DNA of 64,000 nucleotides, taken from contig NZ_CP031413.1 of NCBI RefSeq assembly GCF_003367355.1, positions 682,001 through 746,000 of the forward strand. Reading direction: 5' to 3'. Shown piece after piece: positions 48,866-57,124 of the stretch. Each line of letters starts with the position of its first letter. Position 1 is the first letter of the stretch. The notes under the pieces were generated by a model that searched no databases, was not told the origin of the DNA, and saw only the letters and a list, made by a program, of their open reading frames with translations. Origin of the DNA: Lysobacter sp. TY2-98 (GTDB lineage Bacteria > Pseudomonadota > Gammaproteobacteria > Xanthomonadales > Xanthomonadaceae). The position numbers and the translations under genes are program-made.

Positions 48866-50076
48866 GCGCCGATGCTAGCGGCCGGCGGGTGACGCGTGGT
48901 GCGAAGACCGGCCCATAGGCCGAGGTGGATCGGCAGCAGTAGCGCGATCCAGTGCACGTTGTCCTGCGCGCCCGATTCCAGCCACGACGCGAACATGGCG
49001 ATCAGCGCCAGCCCGGCGAGTGCCGGCAGCATCTTCTGCATCAGCAGGCCGGAACCGCGGCCGCGCAGCACGCGCCATGCACCGGGCAGGGCCAGCCAGG
49101 CCAGCGGGTTCAGCATCAGCAGGTTGCGATTGGCCCATGCGAACTCGTGGACGGTGCCCGCCCACAGGAACAGCATGACCGCGCCCAGCAGCCCGGCGAC
49201 CGTCCAGAACGCCAGCGCGAAGGCGGCGGCGACGCGCGGGCGGCGCGGGCCGACGGTCGCCAGCAGCGCGCCGGCGACGAGCCCAACCAGCAGCCATGGC
49301 CACGTTGCGCGAGGCGCATCGGCCGGCTCGGGCGCGATGCGGTGCGTCAGCACGGGCGACTCGCTCTCGACCAGCGGGCGACCGTCGATCTGCACCTCGC
49401 GCAACGACGCAGCGAGGCGCATCGGCACGAACGCTTCTTCCCACAACGAGAGCGGGCGATCGGAACGCGGGCCGAGGCCGACGTCGAAGCCCAGCCACAT
49501 CCACGGGGCGGGTGACGCCAGACGCACGGCTTCGCTGCGATACGTCGCGCCGTGCGAACGGCCCGCCAGCTGGCGGTGCAGTTCGCCGCCGAGTGCGCGA
49601 TCGACCGCATCGCGCACGCGCGTGGCGCAGTTGTCGCGGAAATAGTCGTAGCCGTAGACCGCGTTCTCGGGGCGCGCGTTGACGGCAAGCGCGCTCGCGA
49701 GTTCGTTCGCCTGCGCGTCGGTCAGGCGCAGCCACTGGATCGACACGCCGCGGCCTTCCTCGCGGTACATCGCCATGTCCTCCTCGAAGGGCAGGGCAGC
49801 GAGGCGATAACGCATGATCCCGTGCACGAAGTTGCCGACGAAGCCGGGTTCGGAGGGATCGAAGAAGCCGAAGTTGTAGGACGTCGCGGCGCCGGTGACC
49901 GGATCGATCACGACGATCGCGTCATGCCCGAAACGTTCCCAGAACACTTCCCCGGGCTGCATGGTCGCCACGCCGATGCGCGGCGCGGTCGCCGACGCCG
50001 CGAACGGCGCCAGCAGCATCAACAGGACGAGGAGCGCGCGGGCGACGGGGCCCAGGCGGCGATCAGGCGCCGCCAT
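48862..50076 (-). CDS. DUF4105 membrane protein, candidate Lnb-type lipoprotein N-acyltransferase
   Basis: A 404-residue inner-membrane protein. A signal or first membrane segment (about 10-30) precedes a periplasmic DUF4105 domain (about 35-240), and the C-terminal part has about five helices (260-395). DUF4105 is now linked to Lnb, a lipoprotein N-acyltransferase of Bdellovibrio. The domain contains H51 in FGHDAIVV and C150 in DYFRDNCATRV, an order like the LRAT/NlpC-P60 superfamily where the Cys is acylated. The gene follows corC with a 14-nt overlap, exactly where Escherichia coli has lnt. The start at 50076 is chosen over 50088. The function here is inference. Confidence 0.8.
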   Translation of the reverse strand: MAAPDRRLGPVARALLVLLMLLAPFAASATAPRIGVATMQPGEVFWERFGHDAIVVIDPVTGAATSYNFGFFDPSEPGFVGNFVHGIMRYRLAALPFEEDMAMYREEGRGVSIQWLRLTDAQANELASALAVNARPENAVYGYDYFRDNCATRVRDAVDRALGGELHRQLAGRSHGATYRSEAVRLASPAPWMWLGFDVGLGPRSDRPLSLWEEAFVPMRLAASLREVQIDGRPLVESESPVLTHRIAPEPADAPRATWPWLLVGLVAGALLATVGPRRPRVAAAFALAFWTVAGLLGAVMLFLWAGTVHEFAWANRNLLMLNPLAWLALPGAWRVLRGRGSGLLMQKMLPALAGLALIAMFASWLESGAQDNVHWIALLLPIHLGLWAGLRTTRHPPAASIGA

Positions 50077-50926
50077 GCACGCCCACATGGAAGGCGTGCA
50101 CGCGACGCGCGTCGGCGCCGGCGACGCGGAAGACGAAGCGATCGAGCGTCAGCTCCTCGCCGGCTTCGGGCAGGTGGCCGATCGCCGCGGTGACCAGCCC
50201 ACCGATCGTGTCGTACTCGTCCTCGTCGAAATCCGCGCCGAAGCGTTCGTTGAAATCGCAGATCGGCGTCAGCGCATCGACCACGAACTGGCCGTCGGTC
50301 TGCGCGGCGATCAGTGCGTTTGGATCCGCGGCTTCGTCATGCTCGTCGTCGATCTCGCCGACGATCTGCTCCAGCACGTCCTCGATCGTGAGCAGGCCCG
50401 CGACGCCGCCGTGCTCGTCGATGACGATGGCCATGTGGTTGCGCGACTGGCGGAACTCGCGCAGCAGCACGTCCAGGCGCTTGGACTCGGGAATCAGCAG
50501 CGCGGGGCGCAGCAGTTCATGGATGGTGGCCGGGCCGTGGTCGGCGACCACGCCGCGCAGCAGGTCCTTGGCCAGCAGCACGCCCAGCACTTCGTCGCGG
50601 TCTTCGCCGTGCACCGGGAAGCGCGAATGGCCGGATTCGACCACCATCTTCATGAGGTCGAGGAAGCGGGTGTCGGCCGGCAGCGAGACCATCTGCGAGC
50701 GCGGGATCATCACGTCGCCGACGGTCATGTCCGACACCGCGATCGCGCCTTCCATCATGCGCAGGGTGTCGGCTTCGATCAGTCCATCGTTCTGCGCATC
50801 GCGCAGCAGCTCGACGAGGTCCTCCCGCGAGGAGGGCTCGCCGGACAGGGCGGAGCTGATCCGTTCGAACCAGGAACGGCGATCGGTGCCGCGTTCGTGG
50901 TGGGTACTACTGTCGTCCTCGGACAT
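50063..50926 (-). CDS. corC: CorC-type CBS-domain protein (YbeX/CorC)
   Basis: A 287-residue cytosolic protein with two CBS domains (about 65-190) and a CorC_HlyC domain at the C-terminus (about 205-285). VGDVMIPRSQM and HGGVAGLLTIEDVLEQIVGEI-type blocks are visible. It lacks the DUF21 membrane domain, so it matches YbeX-type CorC associated with magnesium/cobalt handling and, in some species, ribosome biology. The start at 50926 opens MSEDDSS; a start 7 codons upstream is unlikely. It lies 110 nt after ybeY. Confidence 0.93.
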   Translation of the reverse strand: MSEDDSSTHHERGTDRRSWFERISSALSGEPSSREDLVELLRDAQNDGLIEADTLRMMEGAIAVSDMTVGDVMIPRSQMVSLPADTRFLDLMKMVVESGHSRFPVHGEDRDEVLGVLLAKDLLRGVVADHGPATIHELLRPALLIPESKRLDVLLREFRQSRNHMAIVIDEHGGVAGLLTIEDVLEQIVGEIDDEHDEAADPNALIAAQTDGQFVVDALTPICDFNERFGADFDEDEYDTIGGLVTAAIGHLPEAGEELTLDRFVFRVAGADARRVHAFHVGVHGGA

Positions 50927-51036
50927 TGTCTTCGTGTCGTGCGCCACTCGGAGCGGCGGCGCCAGTCTAGCCGGTCGTCATGGCCGGCCCGTGGAGATGG
51001 GGACGCCGTACGGCCGCTTCAACGGCCGCCGGTCGC

Positions 51037-51501
51037 TCAATACGGGTCGGCGATGCCCAGCCCGGCCAGGATCGTGCTTTCGCGCGACTCCATGGCCTCG
51101 GCCTCGTCGTCGTCCTGATGGTCCCAACCGAGCAGGTGCAGGACGCCGTGGACGGTGAGGTGGGCGTAGTGGTCGGCAGGCTTCTTGCCCTGCTCGGCGG
51201 CCTCGCGGGCGACCACGTCGGCGCAGATCACCAGGTCGCCCAGGTCGGGCAGCGCGATGTCGGCCGGCAGGCCCTCGGGGCGCTCGGCGGGGAAGCTCAG
51301 CACGTTGGTCGCGTAGTCCTTGCCGCGGTAGGTGCGGTTGAGTTCGCGGCCTTCGTCGGGGGCGACGATGCGGATCGCGACCGACGCGGGCGCCTCGCGT
51401 TCTTCCAGTGCGGCCGCCACCCATTTGCGGAAGCTGGCCGACGAAGGCACGCCCGTGCGCGCTGTCGCGTAGCTGACGTTCACTTCGAGTTCGATCGACA
51501 T
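51037..51501 (-). CDS. ybeY: YbeY, rRNA maturation endoribonuclease
   Basis: A 154-residue zinc-dependent endoribonuclease for 16S rRNA 3' maturation and ribosome quality control. The zinc-binding motif HGVLHLLGWDH (about 120-130) is complete, and the conserved arginine lies in LNRTYRGKDYATNVLSFP near 54-71. The ATG at 51501 starts the conserved region. It is 16 nt after phoH, matching the conserved ybeZ-ybeY pairing. Confidence 0.95.
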   Translation of the reverse strand: MSIELEVNVSYATARTGVPSSASFRKWVAAALEEREAPASVAIRIVAPDEGRELNRTYRGKDYATNVLSFPAERPEGLPADIALPDLGDLVICADVVAREAAEQGKKPADHYAHLTVHGVLHLLGWDHQDDDEAEAMESRESTILAGLGIADPY

Positions 51502-51517
51502 CCCGCGCTCCGCGCGA

Positions 51518-52501
51518 TCAGCTCCGGCCGGTGGCCGCGTCCGTCGCGTCGCGCGCATCGTAGGCGTTGACGATCTTCGCCACCAGCGGATGGCGCACGA
51601 CGTCGCGCGATTCGAAGAAGGTGAAGCTGATGCCGTCGACGCCACGCAACACCTCGAGCGCGTCCTTCAGGCCGGACTTCTGGTGCTTGGGCAGATCGAT
51701 CTGGGTCATGTCGCCCGTCACCACGGCGGTGCTGCCGAACCCGATGCGCGTGAGGAACATTTTCATCTGTTCGACGCTGGTGTTCTGCGCCTCGTCGAGG
51801 ATCACGTAGGCATCGTTGAGGGTGCGACCACGCATGTAGGCCAGCGGCGCGATCTCGATGACGTTGCGTTCGAGCAGCTTCGCGACCTTCTCGACGCCGA
51901 GCATCTCGTACAGCGCGTCGTACAGCGGACGCAGGTAAGGATCGACCTTCTGCGTGAGATCACCCGGCAGGAAGCCGAGTTTCTCGCCGGCTTCCACCGC
52001 CGGGCGTACCAGCACGATGCGCTGCACGCGTGAGGAGTTCAGCGCTTCCACCGCGCTCGCGACGGCGAGGAACGTCTTGCCGGTACCGGCGGGGCCGATG
52101 CCGAAGTTGATGTCGTGCGTGGCGATCGCGTGCAGGTATTTCGCCTGGTTCTCGCCGCGCGCGCGCAGCGTGCCGCGCTTGACGCGGATGATCACTTCCT
52201 GCGGCTCGATATCGTTCGCCGCGCGCTGCTCCATGCCGGCGTCGGACAGGCGCAGGTGGATGGCGTGCTCGCTCAGCGTCTCGGTCTGGGTGTCGTCCCA
52301 CAGCTCGTGGATCAGGCGGTCGGCCTGTTGTGCCGCGGCAGGCGTGCCGGTCACGCGGAACACGTTGCCGCGGTTGGCGACCTGCACGCCCAGCCGCAGT
52401 TCGACCAGGCGCAGGTGCGCGTCGAACGGGCCCGACAGGTTGGCGAGCCGCTCGGGATCGGGCGGGTCGAGGACGAAATCGCGGTGGATCAGTTCGGCCA
52501 T
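51518..52501 (-). CDS. PhoH/YbeZ-family ATPase
   Basis: A 327-residue cytosolic P-loop ATPase of the PhoH family (YbeZ in Escherichia coli). The N-terminal region is a KH-like/PIN-type RNA-binding part (about 1-110). Walker A GPAGTGKTFLA is near residues 133-143 and Walker B VILDEAQNTS near 234-243. YbeZ interacts with YbeY in rRNA processing. The ATG at 52501 is chosen because the conserved part begins there. It is divergent from the amidohydrolase gene across 115 nt and heads the phoH-ybeY-corC transcript. Confidence 0.93.
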   Translation of the reverse strand: MAELIHRDFVLDPPDPERLANLSGPFDAHLRLVELRLGVQVANRGNVFRVTGTPAAAQQADRLIHELWDDTQTETLSEHAIHLRLSDAGMEQRAANDIEPQEVIIRVKRGTLRARGENQAKYLHAIATHDINFGIGPAGTGKTFLAVASAVEALNSSRVQRIVLVRPAVEAGEKLGFLPGDLTQKVDPYLRPLYDALYEMLGVEKVAKLLERNVIEIAPLAYMRGRTLNDAYVILDEAQNTSVEQMKMFLTRIGFGSTAVVTGDMTQIDLPKHQKSGLKDALEVLRGVDGISFTFFESRDVVRHPLVAKIVNAYDARDATDAATGRS

Positions 52502-52616
52502 GCGGGTCGGGATCGTGGAGTCGGGCGGACGATGCACCGGAGCGCGGTACAGGCGCGTGATCTTGCGTCGGACGGCCGTGTTGCGCAGAGTCGGCCGCCA
52601 CGGCGGAGGGATCACG

Positions 52617-54302
52617 ATGCGGATGGCGCGCGCGGTTCGGATGGTGCAGGGGCTGGGCATTGTCGCAGCCCTGTGGTCGGGCGGGGCATTCGCACAGGTC
52701 ACGGTGGTGACCGCGGCGACCGTCCACACGATGGACGTCGCGCACCCCGCGGCCCAGGCGTTCGCCTATGGTGCGGATGGCCGACTGCTCGCGATCGGCA
52801 CGCGCGATGCGGTGCTCGCGAAATATCCCGATGCGAAGCGCCTCGATCTCGGCGCCGCGACCGTCGTCCCCGGGCTCATCGACGCGCACGGCCATGTGGC
52901 CAACCTCGGCTACACCTTCCTGCGCGCCGATCTCGTCGGGACGACGTCGAAGGACGAGGTCATCGCGCGGCTCAAGGCCTTCGCGAACGATCTGAAGCCC
53001 GGTGCGTGGCTGCTCGGCCGCGGATGGGACCAGAACGACTGGCCCGAAAAGAACTTCCCGACTGCCGCCGACCTCGACGCCGCGTTTCCCGATCGACCGG
53101 TCTGGCTGCGACGGGTCGACGGTCACGCGGGTTGGGCGAATACCGTTGCGATGAAGGCGGTCGGGCGCGATCTCGACGGCGACTGGCAGCCCGATGGCGG
53201 CCGCATCGAACGCAACGGCGGCCGCGCGACCGGCGTGTTCGTCGACGGCGCGATGCAGCTCGTCGACACGGTGGTGCCACCGGTCGACGACGCCACCGCG
53301 ACGCGCGCACTCGAACTCGGGATGAAATCGGCCGTCGAACACGGGCTCACCGGTGTGCACGACGCGGGCGTGTCGCTGGCCGACCTTCGTCGCTACATGC
53401 GCCTGGCCGATGCCGGAAAGATGCCGCTGCGCATCGACGCCATGGCCGACGGCGACCACGACGCGTTCGGGTGGTTGTGTGAGCACGGTGCATATCGGCA
53501 TCCTGGCGGCCATCTCGAAATGCGCACGGTCAAGCTCTACATCGACGGTGCGCTCGGCAGCCGCGGCGCGGCGCTGTTGCAGCCGTACACCGATGCGACC
53601 GATACGCATGGTCTTCTGGTGATCGAGCCGTCGAAGCTGCGCGAGGTCACGCAGCGCGCCCGCCGTTGCAAGCTGCAGGTCGCGACGCATGCCATCGGCG
53701 ATCGCGGCAACCGCGAAGTGCTCGACGCCTACCAGCTCGCACTCGGTGCGAATCCCGGCGACCACCGCTGGCGCATCGAGCATGCGCAGGTACTCGCACC
53801 GGACGATCTGCCGCGGCTCGCGCAGATGGGCATCATCGCGTCCATGCAGCCGACGCACGCCACCAGCGACATGCCGTGGGCAGAGGATCGGCTCGGCCCC
53901 GATCGCATCGTCGGCGCCTACGCGTGGCGTCGCCTGCGCGACACCGGTACGCGGCTTGCGCTGGGTTCCGACTTCCCCGTCGAATCGGTCGACCCGCGCC
54001 TCGGTCTGTACGCCGCCGCGACCCGCACCGATGCCGACGGCAAGCCGGTCGGCGGTTGGCATCCGGAAGAGAAGCTCACCGCGTACGAAGCGCTGCGCGG
54101 TTTCACGCTCGACGCGGCGTACGCGGGCTTCGACGAACATGACGTCGGCAGTCTCGAAACCGGCAAGCGCGCCGACTTCGTCGTGCTGCGCGAGGATCCG
54201 CTGGCGATCGATCCGTCGCAGCTGCGCAACCTCACCGTCGAAGCGACCTATGTCGACGGCAAGGCGGTGTTTACTGCGCCGAAGGCGTGGGGCTCGCGTT
54301 GA
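52617..54302 (+). CDS. Secreted amidohydrolase, YtcJ-like
   Basis: A 561-residue metal-dependent amidohydrolase (amidohydrolase_3 family) with a signal peptide (about 1-27). The first metal site is HxH in DAHGHVANLG, followed by RRVDGHAGWAN and LYIDGALGSRGAAL typical of YtcJ-like proteins. Later blocks are HAIGDRGNREVLDAY and RIEHAQ with SDFPVE. The start at 52617 has GGAGG 8 nt upstream. The family hydrolyses exo-cyclic amide or imide bonds; the substrate is unknown. It is the first gene of an accessory segment between phoH and miaB. Confidence 0.87.
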   Translation: MRMARAVRMVQGLGIVAALWSGGAFAQVTVVTAATVHTMDVAHPAAQAFAYGADGRLLAIGTRDAVLAKYPDAKRLDLGAATVVPGLIDAHGHVANLGYTFLRADLVGTTSKDEVIARLKAFANDLKPGAWLLGRGWDQNDWPEKNFPTAADLDAAFPDRPVWLRRVDGHAGWANTVAMKAVGRDLDGDWQPDGGRIERNGGRATGVFVDGAMQLVDTVVPPVDDATATRALELGMKSAVEHGLTGVHDAGVSLADLRRYMRLADAGKMPLRIDAMADGDHDAFGWLCEHGAYRHPGGHLEMRTVKLYIDGALGSRGAALLQPYTDATDTHGLLVIEPSKLREVTQRARRCKLQVATHAIGDRGNREVLDAYQLALGANPGDHRWRIEHAQVLAPDDLPRLAQMGIIASMQPTHATSDMPWAEDRLGPDRIVGAYAWRRLRDTGTRLALGSDFPVESVDPRLGLYAAATRTDADGKPVGGWHPEEKLTAYEALRGFTLDAAYAGFDEHDVGSLETGKRADFVVLREDPLAIDPSQLRNLTVEATYVDGKAVFTAPKAWGSR

Positions 54303-54314
54303 CCCACCGCCCGG

Positions 54315-55001
54315 TCAGCCCGGGCGGCTGTCCAGTACGGCGCGATCGACGTCGGGTTGCGGCGCCGTCGCTGCTTCGCGCCGCAGAAGCGGATGCCGCG
54401 TCAGCACGAGGCCGAGCAGTGCCGTCGCCGCGCCGCCGACGACGTCCAGCGTCACGTGCTGGCCGGTCGTGATGACGGACGGCATCAGAAGCGCGATCGC
54501 GAACCACGCGGCAAACGCGAAGCGCCGGTGCTGCGTTGCGAAGCCCGCCGCAATCACCAACGGCAGCGTGACGTGTCCCGATGGAAAGCAGTTGCCGGGG
54601 GCGTCGACCGCGAGCAGTACGTGCCACGCGGTGGACGTCAGCGGATCGAGCGCATCGGGCAGCGGCGCGCGCGGAAGCCGCGTCGGAATCCCCAGCCACA
54701 ACACGATGTTCAAGGTCAGCGCGACGACGTAGGCGCGCATCGTCGTCGCGAAGATGCGGCGGTCGCTGATCGTCAGCGCGAGTGCGGGTGCAAGCAGCAG
54801 AAGCATCCAGTACGGCCAGATCGTCCACGCATGCACACCCAATGCGAGGTCCAGCGCCGACGGCGTCACGACGGTCGCGTCCGGCGGTTGCCGATCGTTG
54901 ATGGCGAGGTAGATCGCCGCATTCAGCACGACGGCCACCGCGACGATGCCGGCGCGGAATCTGAACAGGAGGGGCGGCGACGGAGCGGCGAATGTGCGCA
55001 T
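54315..55001 (-). CDS. PAP2-superfamily membrane enzyme (IPC-synthase-like active site)
   Basis: A 228-residue inner-membrane protein with about five to six helices. The PAP2 core motifs are FPSGHVTLPLV (about 138-148) and TTGQHVTLDVVGG (about 174-186), which keep the two histidines and the aspartate. The arginine normally found in the SR-x5-H-x3-D motif is absent (SV instead of SR). This pattern is closer to the inositol-phosphoryl-ceramide-synthase/AUR1-like branch than to a standard phosphatidate phosphatase. The substrate is likely a lipid phosphate or phospholipid head group. It is divergent from the ketoacyl synthase gene. Confidence 0.82.
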   Translation of the reverse strand: MRTFAAPSPPLLFRFRAGIVAVAVVLNAAIYLAINDRQPPDATVVTPSALDLALGVHAWTIWPYWMLLLLAPALALTISDRRIFATTMRAYVVALTLNIVLWLGIPTRLPRAPLPDALDPLTSTAWHVLLAVDAPGNCFPSGHVTLPLVIAAGFATQHRRFAFAAWFAIALLMPSVITTGQHVTLDVVGGAATALLGLVLTRHPLLRREAATAPQPDVDRAVLDSRPG

Positions 55002-55062
55002 CGGTCCAGTCTGCCAGCAAGCGCGGCAGGCATACTCGGCCCGTCATCGACCGACCTCGACC

Positions 55063-56109
55063 ATGAACCAGCTGGTGCACGACCCCGCCGTTTCCGGACT
55101 CGCGCGTCCGGTGGTCGATCTCGATTGGTGCGTCCGTATCGCCGGCACCGGGCGTTACCTGCCGCGGCGCGTGGTCGACAGCGCGGAGATCGAAGCGCGT
55201 GTCGGGCTGCCGGCCGGGTGGGCGCGCACGTACAACGGTGTCGCGAGCCGGCACTGGGCGCAGCCCGACGAAACCGCGAGCTGGATGGGCGCACAGGCCG
55301 CATTGCAGGCGTGCGCCGCAGCCGGCATCACCCCGGAGTCGGTCGACCTGATCCTCGGCGCGTCGGGCTCGGTCGAGCGGGCGATCCCCGACGGCGGCCC
55401 GCTGCTGCAGCACGCGCTCGGGCTCGGACGATCCGGCATTCCGAGCTTCTCGGTGCACGCCACGTGCCTGAGTTTCATCGCCGCGTTCGAACTGGCAGCA
55501 GAACGCATCCACAGCGGACGTATCCGGCGTGCCCTGATCGTCAGCAGCGAGATCGCGTCGGTCGCGCTCGACTTCACCGCGCCCGAAGCCTGCACGCTCT
55601 TCGGCGACGGTGCGGCCGCGTGCGTGCTCGAACGCAGCGATGACGACGACACCGGACGCGTGCATCGCATCGAATGGATCACGCACGGCGCGGATCACGA
55701 ACTCACGACGGTGCGCGGCTGCGGCACGTTCCGCCATCCGAACGCACCCGATGCCGATCCGCTCGACGCGCTGTTCCGCATGCAGGGCCGCGCGACGTTG
55801 CGACGCGCGTCGCGCCTGGCGCCGGAACTGCTCGATCGCCTCGCGCTCCATCACGCCGCACGCCGCGCGTTGCGCTGGGTCGCACCCCACCAGACCAGTC
55901 GCGCGGGAATGGATGTCGTGGCGGCGATGGAATTCGGCGATGACGCGGTAATCGACATCCTCGCCCAGACAGGCAACTGCATCGCCGCGTCGATTCCGAT
56001 GGCGCTTGCGCACGGCATCGCCGAGGGACGTATCCAACGTGGCGAACGCGGGTTGCTGATCGGCACGGGTGCGGGCCTGTCCGCAGCCGGCATCGTGATG
56101 ACGTACTGA
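55063..56109 (+). CDS. Beta-ketoacyl-ACP synthase III-like condensing enzyme
   Basis: A 348-residue thiolase-fold enzyme of the KAS III (FabH/OleA-like) group. The catalytic triad is complete: C135 in HATCLSF, H276 in APHQTS and N305 in TGNCIAASIP. An N-terminal extension of about 20 residues precedes the conserved start. It probably condenses an acyl-CoA or acyl-ACP with a malonyl or acyl unit. No FabD, FabG or acyl carrier protein genes are near, which argues against a role as the main FabH. It is followed 1 nt later by an SDR reductase and then an MBL-fold enzyme, forming a compact three-gene cassette. The product is unknown. Confidence 0.85.
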   Translation: MNQLVHDPAVSGLARPVVDLDWCVRIAGTGRYLPRRVVDSAEIEARVGLPAGWARTYNGVASRHWAQPDETASWMGAQAALQACAAAGITPESVDLILGASGSVERAIPDGGPLLQHALGLGRSGIPSFSVHATCLSFIAAFELAAERIHSGRIRRALIVSSEIASVALDFTAPEACTLFGDGAAACVLERSDDDDTGRVHRIEWITHGADHELTTVRGCGTFRHPNAPDADPLDALFRMQGRATLRRASRLAPELLDRLALHHAARRALRWVAPHQTSRAGMDVVAAMEFGDDAVIDILAQTGNCIAASIPMALAHGIAEGRIQRGERGLLIGTGAGLSAAGIVMTY

Positions 56110-56110
56110 C

Positions 56111-57124
56111 GTGACGGCATCGCAGCGAATCGTCGTCACCGGTGCCACGGGATTTCTCGGCGGCGCGGTCGCCCGCCGCCTTCATGCGACGCGCCCGGAC
56201 GTGCAGGTGCGCGCCGTGGGTCGCGACGCCGCGCGCGGCGCGGCGCTGACGGGCGAGGGTATCGAATTCGTCCGCACAGACCTGTGCGACGCCGCCGCCG
56301 TCCGGCATGCAGTCGATGGCGCCGATGCGGTCATTCACGCGGCAGCGCTTTCGAGCCCATGGGGAGCGCGGCCCGCGTTCGTCGCCGCGAACATCGATGC
56401 GACAGAAAACATCGCACGTGCGTGCGCCCACGCCGGTGTGTCGCGGCTGGTCCACATCTCGACACCCGGCATCTACCACGATGGCCGCCCGCATCTCGGC
56501 ATCCGCGAAGACGACGCCTTACCGGCGCGCGCGGTGAACGACTACGCCGATACCAAACGCATCGCCGAGCGACGCGTGCTTGAACTGACGGACGGGACGT
56601 CGGTTTCGACGCTGATCCTGCGCCCGCGCGCCATCTTCGGTCCGGGCGACAGCTCGCTGCTGCCGCGCATCGCCGAAGCGCTGCGCCGCCGACGGCTGCC
56701 GCGCATCGGGGACGGGCGCTGCACCGTCGATCTCACCTACATCGACAACGCGGTCGACGCCGTGCTCAACGCGCTCGAAGCACCCGTGATGCTGCACGGC
56801 CGTGCCTACAACATCAGCAACGGCGAGCCGGCCCGCATCTGGGACGTGATCGATCGACTCGCAGCGGCACTGGGCGAACCAGCGCCGCGGCGTCACGTAT
56901 CGGCATCGCTGCTCGGCGCCGTCGCCAGTGCGCTCGAACGCGTGCATCGCATCGCGATGCCGCAGCGGGAGCCGGCATTGCTGCGCTACGGCGTCGAACT
57001 GCTCAGCGTCGACATGACGCTCGATATCTCTCGCGCCCGGTCGGAGCTCGGGTACCAGCCGCGCGTGGCGCTGGACGACGCGCTGTCACGCACGTTCGCT
57101 GCGTTGGTGGAGCAGGGCACGTGA
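56111..57124 (+). CDS. NAD-dependent epimerase/dehydratase-family (3-beta-HSD-like) reductase
   Basis: A 337-residue extended SDR enzyme. The NAD(P)-binding GATGFLGGAV is at about residues 11-20 and the active-site YADTK (Tyr/Lys) is near 142-146, with the preceding IYHDGRP. RAIFGPGD and DLTYIDNAVDAVLNAL are typical of the 3-beta-hydroxysteroid dehydrogenase-like group that includes OleD. It starts with GTG 1 nt after the ketoacyl synthase stop, and overlaps the MBL gene by 4 nt. It likely reduces the beta-keto product of its neighbour; that step is inference from the operon. Confidence 0.83.
   Translation: MTASQRIVVTGATGFLGGAVARRLHATRPDVQVRAVGRDAARGAALTGEGIEFVRTDLCDAAAVRHAVDGADAVIHAAALSSPWGARPAFVAANIDATENIARACAHAGVSRLVHISTPGIYHDGRPHLGIREDDALPARAVNDYADTKRIAERRVLELTDGTSVSTLILRPRAIFGPGDSSLLPRIAEALRRRRLPRIGDGRCTVDLTYIDNAVDAVLNALEAPVMLHGRAYNISNGEPARIWDVIDRLAAALGEPAPRRHVSASLLGAVASALERVHRIAMPQREPALLRYGVELLSVDMTLDISRARSELGYQPRVALDDALSRTFAALVEQGT

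Noticed and set aside
51960..54140. A 726-codon minus-strand frame opposite the amidohydrolase
   Set aside because: The plus-strand gene has signal peptide and metal motifs; the antisense translation has none and runs on into an out-of-frame reading of phoH.
55063..56109. The KAS III gene as the housekeeping fabH
   Set aside because: No plsX, fabD, fabG or acpP neighbours are present, the protein has an N-terminal extension and it is locked in a cassette with an SDR and an MBL enzyme.
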